DNA from: Candidatus Eisenbacteria bacterium
GTDB lineage: Bacteria; Eisenbacteria; RBG-16-71-46
NCBI GenBank assembly: GCA_020847735.1
Contig: JADLBL010000001.1
Span: 124,001-188,000, forward strand
Direction: 5' to 3'
Length of the DNA stretch: 64,000 bases
Part shown: positions 19,763-29,055 of the stretch, in pieces
Position numbering within the stretch: position 1 is the first letter of the stretch
Layout: each line of letters opens with the position of its first letter
Position numbers and translations under genes: made by a program
The notes under the pieces: model-generated
Database searches by the model: none
What the model was told of the DNA's origin: nothing
What the model saw: the letters and a program-made list of their open reading frames with translations, nothing else

Positions 19763-21211
19763 GTGAGCGACACCCCGTCCCGCAAGCAGTTCGTCGAGGA
19801 ACTCACCGACCAGACCGACGACTTTTCCCGCTGGTACAACGAGGTCGTGCGCAAGGCGCAACTGGCGGACTACTCGCCGGTGCGGGGCTCGATGGTCATC
19901 CGCCCCTACGGCTACGGCCTGTGGGAAAACATGCAGGCGGCCCTCGACCGGCGGATCAAGGAGACGGGGCACCAGAACGCCTATTTCCCGCTGCTGATCC
20001 CCGAGTCGCTGCTGCAGCTCGAGGCCGATCACGTCGAGGGCTTCGCGCCCGAGTGCGCGTGGGTCACCGAGGGCGGGCGCGAGAAACTCGAGGAGCGCTT
20101 CGCGATCCGGCCGACGAGCGAAGCCATCATCGGCCACATGTACTCCAAGTGGATCGAGTCGTACCGCGACCTGCCGGTGCTCCTCAACCAGTGGGCGAAC
20201 GTCATGCGCTGGGAGAAGGTGACGCGCCTGTTCCTGCGCACGGCCGAGTTCCTGTGGCAGGAAGGGCACACCGCGCACGCGACCGAGGCGGAGTGCCTGG
20301 AAGAGGTGCTGCGCATGCTCGAGGTCTACCGCGAGTTCGTCGAGACCGAGCTGGCGATCCCCGTGTACGCGGGCAAGAAGAGCGATGCCGAGCGTTTCGC
20401 GGGCGCGCAGGACACCTACGCGATCGAGGCGCTGATGAAGGACGGCAAGGCGCTGCAGGCCGGCACGTCGCATCATCTCGGGCAGCATTTCGCGAAGGTG
20501 TTCGACATCACCTTCCAGGACGAGCAGGGCCGCCGGCAGCACGTCTGGCAGACGTCGTGGGGAGTCTCGACGCGCCTGGTGGGCGCCATCGTCATGACGC
20601 ACGGCGACGACCATGGCCTGCGGCTGCCGCCCAACGTGGCGCCCATCCAGGCGGTGGTGGTGCCGATCTGGCGCAAGGACGAGGACCGCGCCCAGGTGCT
20701 CGAGTTTGTCGGCAGGGTCCGGGAGGCGCTCGGGCGGAGCGTCCGTCTGCACGTGGACGATCGCGACCAGTACACCCCGGGCTGGAAGTACAACGAGTAC
20801 GAGATGCGCGGCGTGCCGGTGCGCCTCGAGGTCGGACCGAAGGACGTCGCCAGCTCCGCGGTCATGAGCGTCCGCCGCGACACGCGGGGCAAGGAGTCCA
20901 TTCCGCTCGCGGCGCTGGGCGAGCGGCTGCCGGCGCTGCTCGCGGAGGTGCAGGCGTCCCTGTTCGAGCAGGCGCGGGCGTTCCGCGAGGCGAACACGGT
21001 GCGCGTGAGTTCGAAGGACGAGGTGATCGCCCACTTCGCCGCCGAGCGGCGCGGTTTCGTCGCCGTGCCGTGGGACGGGAGCGCGGCGTTCGAGACCGAG
21101 GTGAAGGAACGCTGCGGCGCGACGCTGCGCTGCCTGCCGCTCGATCCGACGCCGTTCGCCGGGCTCGCGCGCCCCGGCCACCGCGTGGCGCTGTTTGCCC
21201 GGGCCTACTGA
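19763..21211 (+). CDS. proS: Prolyl-tRNA synthetase, short (archaeal/eukaryote-like) type
   Basis: This class II synthetase charges tRNA-Pro. At 482 residues it lacks the editing insertion of the long bacterial type and matches the short form, beginning KQFVEELTDQTDDFSRWYNE. Class II motifs include motif 2 in LNQWANVMRWEKVTRLFLRTAEF and the HTAHAT region, then TSHHLGQHFAKVFDITF and the anticodon-binding domain from about 285. The start GTG 19763 is preceded by CGGAG. It sits between two heptosyltransferase genes with no functional link. Confidence 0.95.
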   Translation: MSDTPSRKQFVEELTDQTDDFSRWYNEVVRKAQLADYSPVRGSMVIRPYGYGLWENMQAALDRRIKETGHQNAYFPLLIPESLLQLEADHVEGFAPECAWVTEGGREKLEERFAIRPTSEAIIGHMYSKWIESYRDLPVLLNQWANVMRWEKVTRLFLRTAEFLWQEGHTAHATEAECLEEVLRMLEVYREFVETELAIPVYAGKKSDAERFAGAQDTYAIEALMKDGKALQAGTSHHLGQHFAKVFDITFQDEQGRRQHVWQTSWGVSTRLVGAIVMTHGDDHGLRLPPNVAPIQAVVVPIWRKDEDRAQVLEFVGRVREALGRSVRLHVDDRDQYTPGWKYNEYEMRGVPVRLEVGPKDVASSAVMSVRRDTRGKESIPLAALGERLPALLAEVQASLFEQARAFREANTVRVSSKDEVIAHFAAERRGFVAVPWDGSAAFETEVKERCGATLRCLPLDPTPFAGLARPGHRVALFARAY

Positions 21212-21239
21212 GGACGGCCGCGGGCCCGGCGGAGCGCCG

Positions 21240-22229
21240 ATGCGCCGGCTGATCGTCCGGCTGCCGAACTGGCTCGGGGACGCGCTCATGGCGCGGCCGC
21301 TGCTGCGCGCCCTGCGGGATTCGTTTCGCGAGGCTTCGATCCGCGCCGTCGGACCGGCGGCCCTGCTCGAACTGCTCGCGGCGGACCGCGCCTGGGACGA
21401 AGCGCACGCCTGGCCGCTCACGTCCTCCGCGCGGGTGTCGCTGCGCTCGCCCCGGGCCGACTGCGCGATCGTCCTGCCGCCCTCGTTTTCCTCGGCGTGG
21501 TTCGCGCTGGGCACCGGAGCGCGCGAGCGCGTCGGGTTCGCGCACGAGGGGCGCTCGCCGCTCCTGACGCGCGCCCTGCGCCGGCCGCCGCGCGGAGACC
21601 TGCACTTGTCGCGCGAGTACCTGCGCCTCGGCGAGGCGGCCGGAGCGGTGTCGGAAGGTCCGCCCGCGCCGCTGGCCGTGAGCGCCGAAGCCCGTGCGGC
21701 GGCGGTGGAGCTCTCCGGAACCTCAGGCGGCGCGCCGTACGCGCTGCTGGCGCCGGGCGCCGCCTACGGTCCCGCCAAGCGCTGGCCGGCCGATCGCTTC
21801 GCCGAGGCCGGACGCCGGCTGTCGAAGGCGGGCATGCGCGTTCTCGCCTGCGGAACGGCCGCCGAGCGCGCGGTCTGCGAAGCGGTGGCTTCGGCCTGCG
21901 GCGCGACCGCGCTCGCGGGACGCACGCCGCTACCCGTCCTCGCGGCGCTGTGCGCGGGCGCGGCGACCGTCGTCAGCAACGACTCGGGGCTCGCCCACCT
22001 GGCGGCGGCGACGGGCGCGCCGACCGTGGCGGTGTTCGGCTCGACCAGCAGCGGCTGGACGGCGCCGCTCGGACCGCGGGCGAGAGTCGCGCAGCGGCCA
22101 CCCGTTTGTTCGCCGTGCTTCGCGCGCACCTGCCGGATCGGCTACCGCTGCCTGACGGCCGTGACGGTGGAGGACGTCCTCGCCGCCGCGGCGCGGGCCC
22201 GCGCCGCCGACGGTGGACGGGCGTCATGA
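21240..22229 (+). CDS. waaF: ADP-heptose--LPS heptosyltransferase, WaaF-like (GT9)
   Basis: This 329-residue enzyme begins MRRLIVRLPNWLGDALMARP, the hallmark N-terminus of WaaF. It has LAPGAAYGPAKRWPADRFAE at the donor site and VSNDSGLAHLAAATGAPTVAVFGST. The cysteine-containing SPCFARTCRIGYRCL tail is typical of WaaF. It transfers L,D-heptose to the LPS inner core on the cytoplasmic face. Another in-frame start exists 45 bp upstream, but ATG 21240 gives the family N-terminus. The stop overlaps the next start (ATGA). Confidence 0.9.
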   Translation: MRRLIVRLPNWLGDALMARPLLRALRDSFREASIRAVGPAALLELLAADRAWDEAHAWPLTSSARVSLRSPRADCAIVLPPSFSSAWFALGTGARERVGFAHEGRSPLLTRALRRPPRGDLHLSREYLRLGEAAGAVSEGPPAPLAVSAEARAAAVELSGTSGGAPYALLAPGAAYGPAKRWPADRFAEAGRRLSKAGMRVLACGTAAERAVCEAVASACGATALAGRTPLPVLAALCAGAATVVSNDSGLAHLAAATGAPTVAVFGSTSSGWTAPLGPRARVAQRPPVCSPCFARTCRIGYRCLTAVTVEDVLAAAARARAADGGRAS

Positions 22230-23302
22230 GGGTGCTCGTGCACGGCGGCTCCGCGGCGACCCGCGGCGGTCGGCTGCGTCCGGCGCTGGTCGGTCTCGCG
22301 CGGCGCGGGCACGACGTCCGCTGGTCCGGAGCGGATGCGCCCGAGGACCCCGCGCTGACGCGAATCGCCTCGGGCCGCGAGCTGGCGGACTTCTCGGCCG
22401 ATGCCGTGATCGGAGGCCCGCGCGTCGTGGCCGCGGCGTTCGCGGGCTGGCGGGCCCGCGCCCGGGTCCTGCTCGTCGCGACCGGCGGCCGGGACGTGGC
22501 GGGCTGGTCGCCGCTCGAGCGCTGGGCGTGGGACTCGCTGCACGCTTCCGCGCTCATCGAAGAGGCGGATGCGGACACGGTCCGCGCGCACGCCCGCGAC
22601 CTGCCGCTGGATCGCTTCGCGCTCTGGTCCCCGGAGGGTCCGCCCGCCGCGGCGGACGTCACGCATCCGGACGTCAGCGTGCTCGAGCGCGCGCTCGAGC
22701 GGGCCGTGGCCCGGCAGGAGCGTCGCGCCCTGCGCCCGGCGGCGTTCCTTGATCGCGACGGAACGCTGATCGCCGAGCGCGGGTATCTCGACGACCCGGC
22801 GGGACTCGAACTGCTCCCCGGGGTGACCGCGGCGCTGCGATCCCTTCGGGACGCGGGACTGCCGGCCATCGTGATCTCGAACCAGGCGGGCGTCGGACGC
22901 GGGCTGTTTCCGCTCGCGCGCGTCTACGAGGTCATGGCGGCGCTGCGCCGCCGGCTGCGCGCCGAAGGTGTCGAGCTGGCCGCGATCTACTTTTGTCCGC
23001 ACCACCCCGACGAAGGCTGCGCCTGCCGCAAGCCAGGCGCCGAACTCCTGCGGCTCGCCGCCGAGGATCAGCGGGTGGCGCTGCACGCCTCGATGATGGC
23101 CGGTGACAGGCGCCTCGATGCCGCGGCGGGACAGGCCGCGGGAGCGTTCGGCATCCTGCTGCGAACGGGCTACGGGCGCGACGAGGAAGCGCGCATCGGC
23201 GACGGCGGGTTCGCGCGCGCGCCCGACCGGGTCTTCGACGGGCTGTTCGAAGCCGTCGCCTGGTTCGTCGCCGGAACCGAGGAGCACTTCGGGACGCTGT
23301 GA
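22226..23302 (+). CDS. Heptose-bisphosphate 7-phosphatase (GmhB/HAD) with extra N-terminal domain
   Basis: From about residue 170 this is a HAD phosphatase of the HisB/GmhB type: FLDRDGTL with Asp176 and Asp178, VISNQAGVGRG, the zinc-site CPHHPDEGCACRKPGAEL, and GDRRLDAAAGQAAG. GmhB removes the 7-phosphate in ADP-heptose synthesis, matching the adjacent WaaF. Residues 1-165 are an additional domain beginning MRVLVHGGSAATRGGRLRPA that looks like the N-terminal half of a nucleotide-sugar or GT-B fold, which I do not recognise. The frame is continuous, so it is a genuine fusion by reading. GmhA and HldE are not in the window. Confidence 0.82.
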   Translation: MRVLVHGGSAATRGGRLRPALVGLARRGHDVRWSGADAPEDPALTRIASGRELADFSADAVIGGPRVVAAAFAGWRARARVLLVATGGRDVAGWSPLERWAWDSLHASALIEEADADTVRAHARDLPLDRFALWSPEGPPAAADVTHPDVSVLERALERAVARQERRALRPAAFLDRDGTLIAERGYLDDPAGLELLPGVTAALRSLRDAGLPAIVISNQAGVGRGLFPLARVYEVMAALRRRLRAEGVELAAIYFCPHHPDEGCACRKPGAELLRLAAEDQRVALHASMMAGDRRLDAAAGQAAGAFGILLRTGYGRDEEARIGDGGFARAPDRVFDGLFEAVAWFVAGTEEHFGTL

Positions 23303-23317
23303 CGGACGGGCCGCCGC

Positions 23318-24409
23318 TCAGCGGTCGGGTTGCAGTTCGAGCTGGTAGGCCTGACCCGCGTCGCTGACGTGGTAGAGGAGCAGGTAGCCCGGCAGGGAGA
23401 TCTGGTCCCGGGCGATCCAGCGATCCTCGACGAGGTCCTCGAGACGCTGCGGGTACTGCCCGCGCTCCCGGTGGTACAGCTCGAGCGCGTAGCGCGCGTC
23501 CCGCACCTGCGCGGCGGCGAACACGTCGTTCTTCGGGTTCGCCCGGGGGCCGAGCGACAGGCGATCGCTCGCCGTGCGCAGGCCGAAGAGCACCAGGCAG
23601 ACCGCGAGCGCGAAGACGAGATCGTTGAGCGGCCGCGCGACGGGCCTGCGCGCGTGCTCGGGCGTCGGTGGCGCGGGCGCGGGCGCCACCGGCTTTCCGG
23701 GCACGCGACGGCCGGTGAACTCGATCCAGTTCGAGTCGTGCATCCGCTGCAGCGCCTCGTACACCTCGTACTCCGACAGCGGCGCGGCCTCGACGATCTC
23801 GGCGACCGTGTGCTGGCCGTCGATGATCCCGAACAGCTCGCGCTCCTCGTCGGACAGCGATTCGTCCGGATCCGGCAGGTCGCGGACGCCGAGCAGCTGG
23901 TGCGGATCCTTGAACAGCGAGACGAACCGCTTCTGCTCGTCCACGCGCCGTGAGGCTTCGATGAGCGCGCCTTCCATGCTGAGCGAGGCGACGGGCGGGA
24001 AGGGCCAGCGGGCGTTCGGGTCGAAGCGGTACGAGCCGTTGTCCCAGCGCACGACGCGCATCAGGTCGTCGAGCACCTGCCGTTCGACGAAGTGCCCCAG
24101 CTCCTGCGAGTCCAGGTAGCGACCGTTGAGCAACAGGTCCTCGAGATCGCGGTTCGACTCGCGCTGGATCGTGACGATGCCGCGATACTGCTCCTCCGAG
24201 AGGCGCTTGGTGCGACGCAGGAACGCCAGCAGGGGGTCGTCCTTGGTCATGCCCGGCTGGCGGGTCGAGACGATGCGACCCTCGAGCACCCAGAGGGAGG
24301 CGCGTTCGGTGTTCCACTCCAACGTCAGGCAGCCCGATTTCCGCTGCGTGCCGACGAGCTGGAGGATCTCGGTCGAGGCGAAGTCGCGAAGATTGCCCTG
24401 GAGCGCCAT
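23318..24409 (-). CDS. DUF4388 (PATAN-like) protein with membrane anchor and pseudopilin-like tail
   Basis: This 363-residue protein starts MALQGNLRDFASTEILQLVG, the DUF4388 opening found in bacterial signalling proteins. A middle part (about 195-245) looks like a winged helix (SDEERELFGIIDGQHTVAEI). A Pro-rich linker and one membrane segment (LNDLVFALAVCLVLFGL, about 263-280) follow. The tail (DARYALELYHRERGQYPQRL) resembles the post-TM helix of type II secretion pseudopilins. The start is ATG at 24409. It lies 7 bp downstream of the TPR membrane gene and faces the GmhB gene with 15 bp between stops. Function is unknown. Confidence 0.75.
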   Translation of the reverse strand: MALQGNLRDFASTEILQLVGTQRKSGCLTLEWNTERASLWVLEGRIVSTRQPGMTKDDPLLAFLRRTKRLSEEQYRGIVTIQRESNRDLEDLLLNGRYLDSQELGHFVERQVLDDLMRVVRWDNGSYRFDPNARWPFPPVASLSMEGALIEASRRVDEQKRFVSLFKDPHQLLGVRDLPDPDESLSDEERELFGIIDGQHTVAEIVEAAPLSEYEVYEALQRMHDSNWIEFTGRRVPGKPVAPAPAPPTPEHARRPVARPLNDLVFALAVCLVLFGLRTASDRLSLGPRANPKNDVFAAAQVRDARYALELYHRERGQYPQRLEDLVEDRWIARDQISLPGYLLLYHVSDAGQAYQLELQPDR

Positions 24410-24416
24410 GTCGAAC

Positions 24417-26474
24417 CTACGCGGCTTCCGACGTGATGCGTCGGGAGGCCTGGGTGATCCGCCCGCGCTGCGCGGAGTTGAGGGCGGCCTCGCGGGACCG
24501 ATCGCGCGCCGCGAGGTGCAGGTAGCCGAGAACCGAGTTGGCCAGCACGATCGCGAAGACGGCGAGCAGCACGACCGGCGGGACCTCCTGCGTCGAGAGC
24601 GCGAGGCGCGGCTCGATGGCGAAGGGCGGTGGAGTGCCGAGCCAGGCGCGAAGGAGCGACCAGCTGGTGCCCAGCAGGCCGACGGCGGTGAAGACGTGTC
24701 GCTGGGCCAGAAGTCCATAGCCGGGGACGAGCGTCGCCAGCGCGATGCGGACGTGATGCAGGCGGCGCTGGCGGGCGAAGCGGAAGCGGGACAGCATCAC
24801 GCGCGCGAACTCGCCGGTCTCGCCCTGGGCCTCGACGCGCACGCACGCGGGACACAGGGCGTGCTCCCGGCGGCGCTCGGCGCAGCGGCGGCACACCGTC
24901 GCGCCGCAGTTGCCGCACGCGCGCAGGGGCAGCGTGCGATGCTGTCGCAGCCCGAGGATCAGGCCGATCGCGGCGAGCAGGACGGCGGCGAGGGAAAACG
25001 GCCAGCCGGACGCCTCGACGTGCCGGCGCAGCGAAACGGGGAGCGAGCCGGCGAGGTCGGCCGGCAGCTTCGCCTCACGCAGCGCCCGCCAGAAGACGGA
25101 CGGCGTCAGCCATTCGTCCACCAGCGGCAGCAGGCCGTCGGTGGCGCCCTGCGACTGGTAGTTGCGGACCAGCTCGAAGTTGATCGCCGAGGCCCGGGAT
25201 AGCGCCGTGGTGGCTTTCGCGTACTCGAATCGCTGCGTGTAGAGCTGCGAGGAGTTGTACAGGGGCGCCGCGGAGTTGGGGTTGGCGGCGATCGCCTTCT
25301 CGTAGCATTTCAAGGCCTCGTCGGGGCGGCCCGCCATGGCGACGACGTTGCCGAGGTTGTTCCAGGCGCGGTCGTTGTCCGGCCACAACTCCAGCGTGCG
25401 GCGGTAGGCGCGTTCGGCGACTCCGAGGTGTCCGCCGCGCCGGGCCGTCCATGCGAGGCCGAAATGCAGGATCGGATTCTGCTCGTGAGCGGCGACGAGC
25501 GCCGCGAGACGTGCCTCACGGGCGGCGTCGTAGGGCTGGTTCTCGAGGGTCGGAACCGCGTAGAACGGCTCGGCGTTCGCGTGCAGCGGGAGGGACATGC
25601 GCTCGACGGCGCGCAGGGTGAGCGGCAGCGCCGCCACGAACGCGAGCAGCACGACGAACAGCGAGCGCTCGCGGACCCGCAGGTAGGGCCACAGGAAGCC
25701 GAGGAAGAACAGGGTCGGAAGCGTCAGGCCGAAGCCCGCGAAGTACGGCAGGACCACCAGGGCGGTCGCCCACCAGCGGGCACCGCTCTCGGACGCGAAC
25801 CGGCCGATGTCCTCCTGCCAGGCGTGCGTCAGGTCGCGTCGCCGCAGCCACACGACGATGCCTCCCGCGCCGAGCAGCCCGACGAACAGCGCCTCGAGCA
25901 GCAGGATGGCGGCGTTGGCCACGAGGTTGAGCTGCAGCGAGAAGTTCTGCCGCAGAAGATCCACGACGGTGGCGTACTGGAGAAGCGCCTGGCTGGGCTC
26001 GCGAACGAGCGCCCATGAAGCCAGGGTCAGGTGCGGCTCGACGAACGACGGATCCAGCTCGGCGGCGCCGCGCACGTCGAGCACGGCCTCCTCGTACTGA
26101 CCGGCCTGGCGCGCCATGAGGCCGCGACGGTAGAAGAGCCGGGCCTCGTTCGGCAGCGAAGCGAGATGGGCGGCCGCGCGGTAGTCCACCCAGTCCTGGA
26201 CGTGCCGGAGATCGCGGGGGGGCACCGGGGCGGTGCGGACGAGGTGGACCGCCGGCGCGGAAGCCGCGAGGGAATCCGGGCGTGCCGGCGGACGGGCGGT
26301 GGCGGAGGAGTCCACCTGCGCGTGCACCGGCGCGGGCAGGGCGTCGGCGAGCAGGGTCGTCGCCACGAGCGCGAGGAGCGCCGGCAGGGCGCGGAGCGCG
26401 CGGCGCCATCCGGTGTAGCCCGGAAGACGCGGCGAGGATGGATGGAAACGGGATGTGCGGACCCTGGGGTGCAT
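24417..26474 (-). CDS. TPR-containing multi-pass membrane protein with zinc-ribbon segment
   Basis: This 685-residue exported or membrane protein has a hydrophobic N-terminus (about 25-45) ending in VHAQ. TPR-like repeats lie near 100-160 and 315-420 (AYRRTLELWPDNDRAWNNLG). Several membrane helices fall around 185-210, 235-290 and 500-520. Four paired cysteines (CGNCGATVCRRCAERRREHA, then CPAC) form a likely zinc ribbon near 520-550. Two or three more helices end the protein. It shares the strand and probably the transcript with the DUF4388 gene. I do not recognise a specific function; an envelope assembly or secretion accessory role is only a guess. Confidence 0.7.
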   Translation of the reverse strand: MHPRVRTSRFHPSSPRLPGYTGWRRALRALPALLALVATTLLADALPAPVHAQVDSSATARPPARPDSLAASAPAVHLVRTAPVPPRDLRHVQDWVDYRAAAHLASLPNEARLFYRRGLMARQAGQYEEAVLDVRGAAELDPSFVEPHLTLASWALVREPSQALLQYATVVDLLRQNFSLQLNLVANAAILLLEALFVGLLGAGGIVVWLRRRDLTHAWQEDIGRFASESGARWWATALVVLPYFAGFGLTLPTLFFLGFLWPYLRVRERSLFVVLLAFVAALPLTLRAVERMSLPLHANAEPFYAVPTLENQPYDAAREARLAALVAAHEQNPILHFGLAWTARRGGHLGVAERAYRRTLELWPDNDRAWNNLGNVVAMAGRPDEALKCYEKAIAANPNSAAPLYNSSQLYTQRFEYAKATTALSRASAINFELVRNYQSQGATDGLLPLVDEWLTPSVFWRALREAKLPADLAGSLPVSLRRHVEASGWPFSLAAVLLAAIGLILGLRQHRTLPLRACGNCGATVCRRCAERRREHALCPACVRVEAQGETGEFARVMLSRFRFARQRRLHHVRIALATLVPGYGLLAQRHVFTAVGLLGTSWSLLRAWLGTPPPFAIEPRLALSTQEVPPVVLLAVFAIVLANSVLGYLHLAARDRSREAALNSAQRGRITQASRRITSEAA

Positions 26475-26478
26475 TCCC

Positions 26479-26507
26479 TTGACACTCCGAATGGGCGCTC
26501 CTACCTT
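26479..26507 (+). promoter_or_regulatory. Predicted promoter for asnS
   Basis: TTGACA (26479-26484), a 17-bp spacer and TACCTT (26502-26507; CTACCT one base earlier) form one of the clearest promoters here. It lies in the divergent gap between the minus-strand TPR gene and asnS and implies a leader of roughly 155 nt before the asnS ATG. No T-box core was found in that leader. Confidence 0.55.
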
Positions 26508-26667
26508 GCGGCGCGATCGACCGAGTTATCGGCGGACCGTCTGGACCGCTTGAGAGGCATCTCCGGCTCCCGATTCCCGGATCACCGGCCCGCGAGGCTC
26601 CACGCGCGCGCGGGCCCCGGATTGGGAGCTTCTTCGTTCGCAGCCAGGCCTGGAGCATCCCCCGGAA

Positions 26668-27987
26668 ATGAGCGAGAAGCCGTCCGTAGCGCCCGCCCCA
26701 TGGACCCGGGTCGCCGATGCGCCGTCCCACGTCGGCGAGCGCGTCGAGATCCGGGGCTGGATCGTTCACCGTCGCTCGAGCGGCAAGGTGCAGTTCCTGG
26801 TGGTTCGCGACGGCTCCGGGCAGATCCAGTGCGTGGCCGGGGTGAAGGACCTGCCGCCGGAGCAGTGGGAGGCGGGCGCCTCGCTCACGCAGGAATCGGC
26901 GGTGATCGTGCGCGGGACGCTGAAGTCGGACGCGCGCCAGGTGGGCGGCGTCGAGCTCGGGCTCGATCATCTCGTCGTCGTCTCGGCGGCGGTGGACTAC
27001 CCGATCACGCCGAAGGAGCACGGCACCGACTTCCTCATGGACCACCGGCACCTGTGGCTGCGCTCGCCGCGCCAGCAGGCCATCCTGCGCATCCGCGCCG
27101 AGATCGTCGCCGGCTTCCGGGAGTTCATGAACCGCGAGGGCTTCGTCCTGATGGACGCCCCGATCTTCACGCCGAACGCGTGCGAGGGCACGACGACCCT
27201 GTTCGAGACGCAGTATTTCGACGACCGCGCCTACCTCACCCAGAGCGGCCAGCTCTACATGGAGGCGGCGGCGATGGCGTTCGGCCGCGTCTACTGCTTC
27301 GGGCCCGCGTTCCGCGCCGAGAAGAGCAAGACACGCCGTCACCTGATCGAGTTCTGGATGATGGAGCCGGAGTGGGCGTTCGCGACGCTCGAGGACGTCA
27401 TCGCGCTCGAGGAGCGACTGCTGGTGGACGTGGTGGCCCGCGTGCTCGACCGCCGGGCCGAGGACCTCAAGACCGTGGAGCGCGACACCTCGAAGCTCGA
27501 GCGGGTGCGCGGGCCCTTTCCGAGAATCCACTACGACGAGGCGGTGAGGATGCTGCACGCGGCCGGGCGCGAGTTCGCCTACGGCGGAGACTTCGGCGCC
27601 CCGGACGAAACCGAGCTCTCGGGCCGTTACGAGACCCCGATCTTCGTCACCCACTACCCGGCCGCCGTGAAAGCCTTCTACATGGAGCCGGACCCGGACA
27701 ATCCGGCGCTGAGCCTGTCCTGCGACTGCCTTGCGCCGGAAGGGTACGGCGAGATCATCGGCGGGGGGCAGCGCATGGCGTCGCTGGAGCTGCTGACCCG
27801 CCGCATCGAGGAGCACGGGCTGCCGCAATCCGCCTTCGAGTGGTACAAGGACCTGAGGCGGTACGGGTCGGTGCCGCACGCGGGCTTCGGCATCGGAGTC
27901 GAGCGCACGCTCGCATGGATCGCCGGGCTCGAGCACGTGAGGGAGAGCATCCCGTTCCCGCGCATGCTTTACCGACTGGCCCCCTAG
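26668..27987 (+). CDS. asnS: Asparaginyl-tRNA synthetase
   Basis: This class IIb synthetase charges tRNA-Asn. The 439 residues comprise an N-terminal OB-fold anticodon domain (about 10-120, [19 protein letters not shown]) and a catalytic domain. Motif 2 is [21 protein letters not shown] and motif 3 is [29 protein letters not shown] is also conserved. The asparagine-specific AsnS rather than AspS is indicated by the short OB-to-catalytic linker and the absence of the GAD insertion domain of bacterial AspS. The start is ATG with only a weak ribosome site (CCGGAA). Confidence 0.93.
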   Translation: MSEKPSVAPAPWTRVADAPSHVGERVEIRGWIVHRRSSGKVQFLVVRDGSGQIQCVAGVKDLPPEQWEAGASLTQESAVIVRGTLKSDARQVGGVELGLDHLVVVSAAVDYPITPKEHGTDFLMDHRHLWLRSPRQQAILRIRAEIVAGFREFMNREGFVLMDAPIFTPNACEGTTTLFETQYFDDRAYLTQSGQLYMEAAAMAFGRVYCFGPAFRAEKSKTRRHLIEFWMMEPEWAFATLEDVIALEERLLVDVVARVLDRRAEDLKTVERDTSKLERVRGPFPRIHYDEAVRMLHAAGREFAYGGDFGAPDETELSGRYETPIFVTHYPAAVKAFYMEPDPDNPALSLSCDCLAPEGYGEIIGGGQRMASLELLTRRIEEHGLPQSAFEWYKDLRRYGSVPHAGFGIGVERTLAWIAGLEHVRESIPFPRMLYRLAP

Positions 27988-28025
27988 CAACGATGACCGC
28001 CCTCCGGTGTGCGGCCACTTCCCGG

Positions 28026-28039
28026 GTCCGGGCCCGGAC
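28026..28039. promoter_or_regulatory. 14-bp perfect palindrome upstream of the lipoprotein promoter
   Basis: GTCCGGGCCCGGAC is its own reverse complement and ends 16 bp before the TTGACA box at 28056. It could be a regulator binding site for the lipoprotein/TPR genes or part of the asnS terminator. High GC raises the chance of coincidence. Confidence 0.3.
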
Positions 28040-28055
28040 GTCGCGGAGCTTTGCG

Positions 28056-28084
28056 TTGACATGGCTTCCCCGCACTTCTTAGAC
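28056..28084 (+). promoter_or_regulatory. Predicted promoter for the phosphate-binding-like lipoprotein
   Basis: TTGACA (28056-28061), a 17-bp spacer and TTAGAC (28079-28084) form a good promoter match. It overlaps the ATG at 28061, an in-frame possible start, and leaves only about 12 bp before GTG 28097. It therefore supports the later start codon and a very short leader. Confidence 0.5.
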
Positions 28085-28096
28085 TCACGGCACTTC

Positions 28097-29029
28097 GTGA
28101 ACCGGAGCGCCGGACGTGTTGCTCTCCAACCGGTTGCGCTCCTGCTCGTGTGCGCCCTGGCCGGTTTGAGCGGCTGCGCGCGGGGCGGCTCCCCGGGAGC
28201 CACGGAAGATTCCGAGACCAGCGGGCGTATCAAGGTCGTCTGCACGCCCGAGTTGCGGGCGCTGATGGACCGGGAAGTGGACGCGTTTCGGAAGCTCTAC
28301 CCGACGTCGGCCATCGAGCTCACGACGGGGGACTCGCGAGAGGGGGTGGCGGCCCTGATGAGCCGTACGGTGGATCTCGTGGCCGCCGCTCGCGAACTGG
28401 CTCCGGAGGAGCGGGACGTGAGGATCAAGGGCGGCATGCAGATCGAGGGATACCGAATCGGGAAGGATGGCCTGTGCGTGGTCGTCCATCCCGACAACCC
28501 GATCCTGCGCGTGTCCGTCGAGGAGCTCCGGCGCGTCTACCTCGGCGAGATCACGCGCTGGGAGGAACTGCGCGGCTCCGGCGGGGCGATCGTCCCCGTC
28601 ATCCCGCCGCCCGGCGGCGACCTCATGGCGGCTTTCGACCAGCGCGTGATGGGAGGGCAGGCGCCGACCGCTCCGGCCGTGCGCGCGGGTTCGGATTCCG
28701 CGGTCGTGGCGCTCGTCCGCGCGAACCGCGCCGCGATCGGATTCGTCTCGGGGGCCGACCCGACGGGGGACGTCAAGGTCCTGCGCGTTTCGTCGCTGAA
28801 CGGGCTGCCCGACTGGAAGCCCGACGCCGAGCGCGTGCACGATGGCGACTATCCGCTGGTCCGGACCGTCAACCTGTTCGTGCGCGCGCGCGGTGCGCGC
28901 CTCGCGAACGGGCTCGTCACGTTCGTCTCGAGCCGGGACGGGCAGGCGATCGTCCACGAAGCCGGTTTCGTGCCGACCGCGGTCCCGGTGCGGTTCGTTC
29001 GACGCTCCCCGATGCTGGGGTCCCACTGA
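28097..29029 (+). CDS. PstS-like substrate-binding lipoprotein
   Basis: This 310-residue protein has a signal peptide with lipobox LSGC (Cys27) when started at GTG 28097; starts at 28007 or 28061 would bury the signal behind a non-hydrophobic leader and predate the promoter. The mature part has the periplasmic phosphate-binding pattern (IKVVCTPELRALMDREVDAF, LYPTSAIELTTGDSREGVAA, AIGFVSG and the VRTVNLFVRARG end). PstS-type folds bind phosphate or similar oxyanions. No pstCAB genes are adjacent, so a sensing or non-transport role is possible. The TPR protein follows after 26 bp. Confidence 0.78.
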   Translation: MNRSAGRVALQPVALLLVCALAGLSGCARGGSPGATEDSETSGRIKVVCTPELRALMDREVDAFRKLYPTSAIELTTGDSREGVAALMSRTVDLVAAARELAPEERDVRIKGGMQIEGYRIGKDGLCVVVHPDNPILRVSVEELRRVYLGEITRWEELRGSGGAIVPVIPPPGGDLMAAFDQRVMGGQAPTAPAVRAGSDSAVVALVRANRAAIGFVSGADPTGDVKVLRVSSLNGLPDWKPDAERVHDGDYPLVRTVNLFVRARGARLANGLVTFVSSRDGQAIVHEAGFVPTAVPVRFVRRSPMLGSH

Positions 29030-29055
29030 TCCCGAGGAGAAGCGACAGGCACACC

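Noticed and set aside
26508-26667. T-box riboswitch in the asnS leader
   Set aside because: The leader is long enough, but the conserved T-box sequence (AGGGTGGNACCGCG-type) is absent and no antiterminator pair was found.
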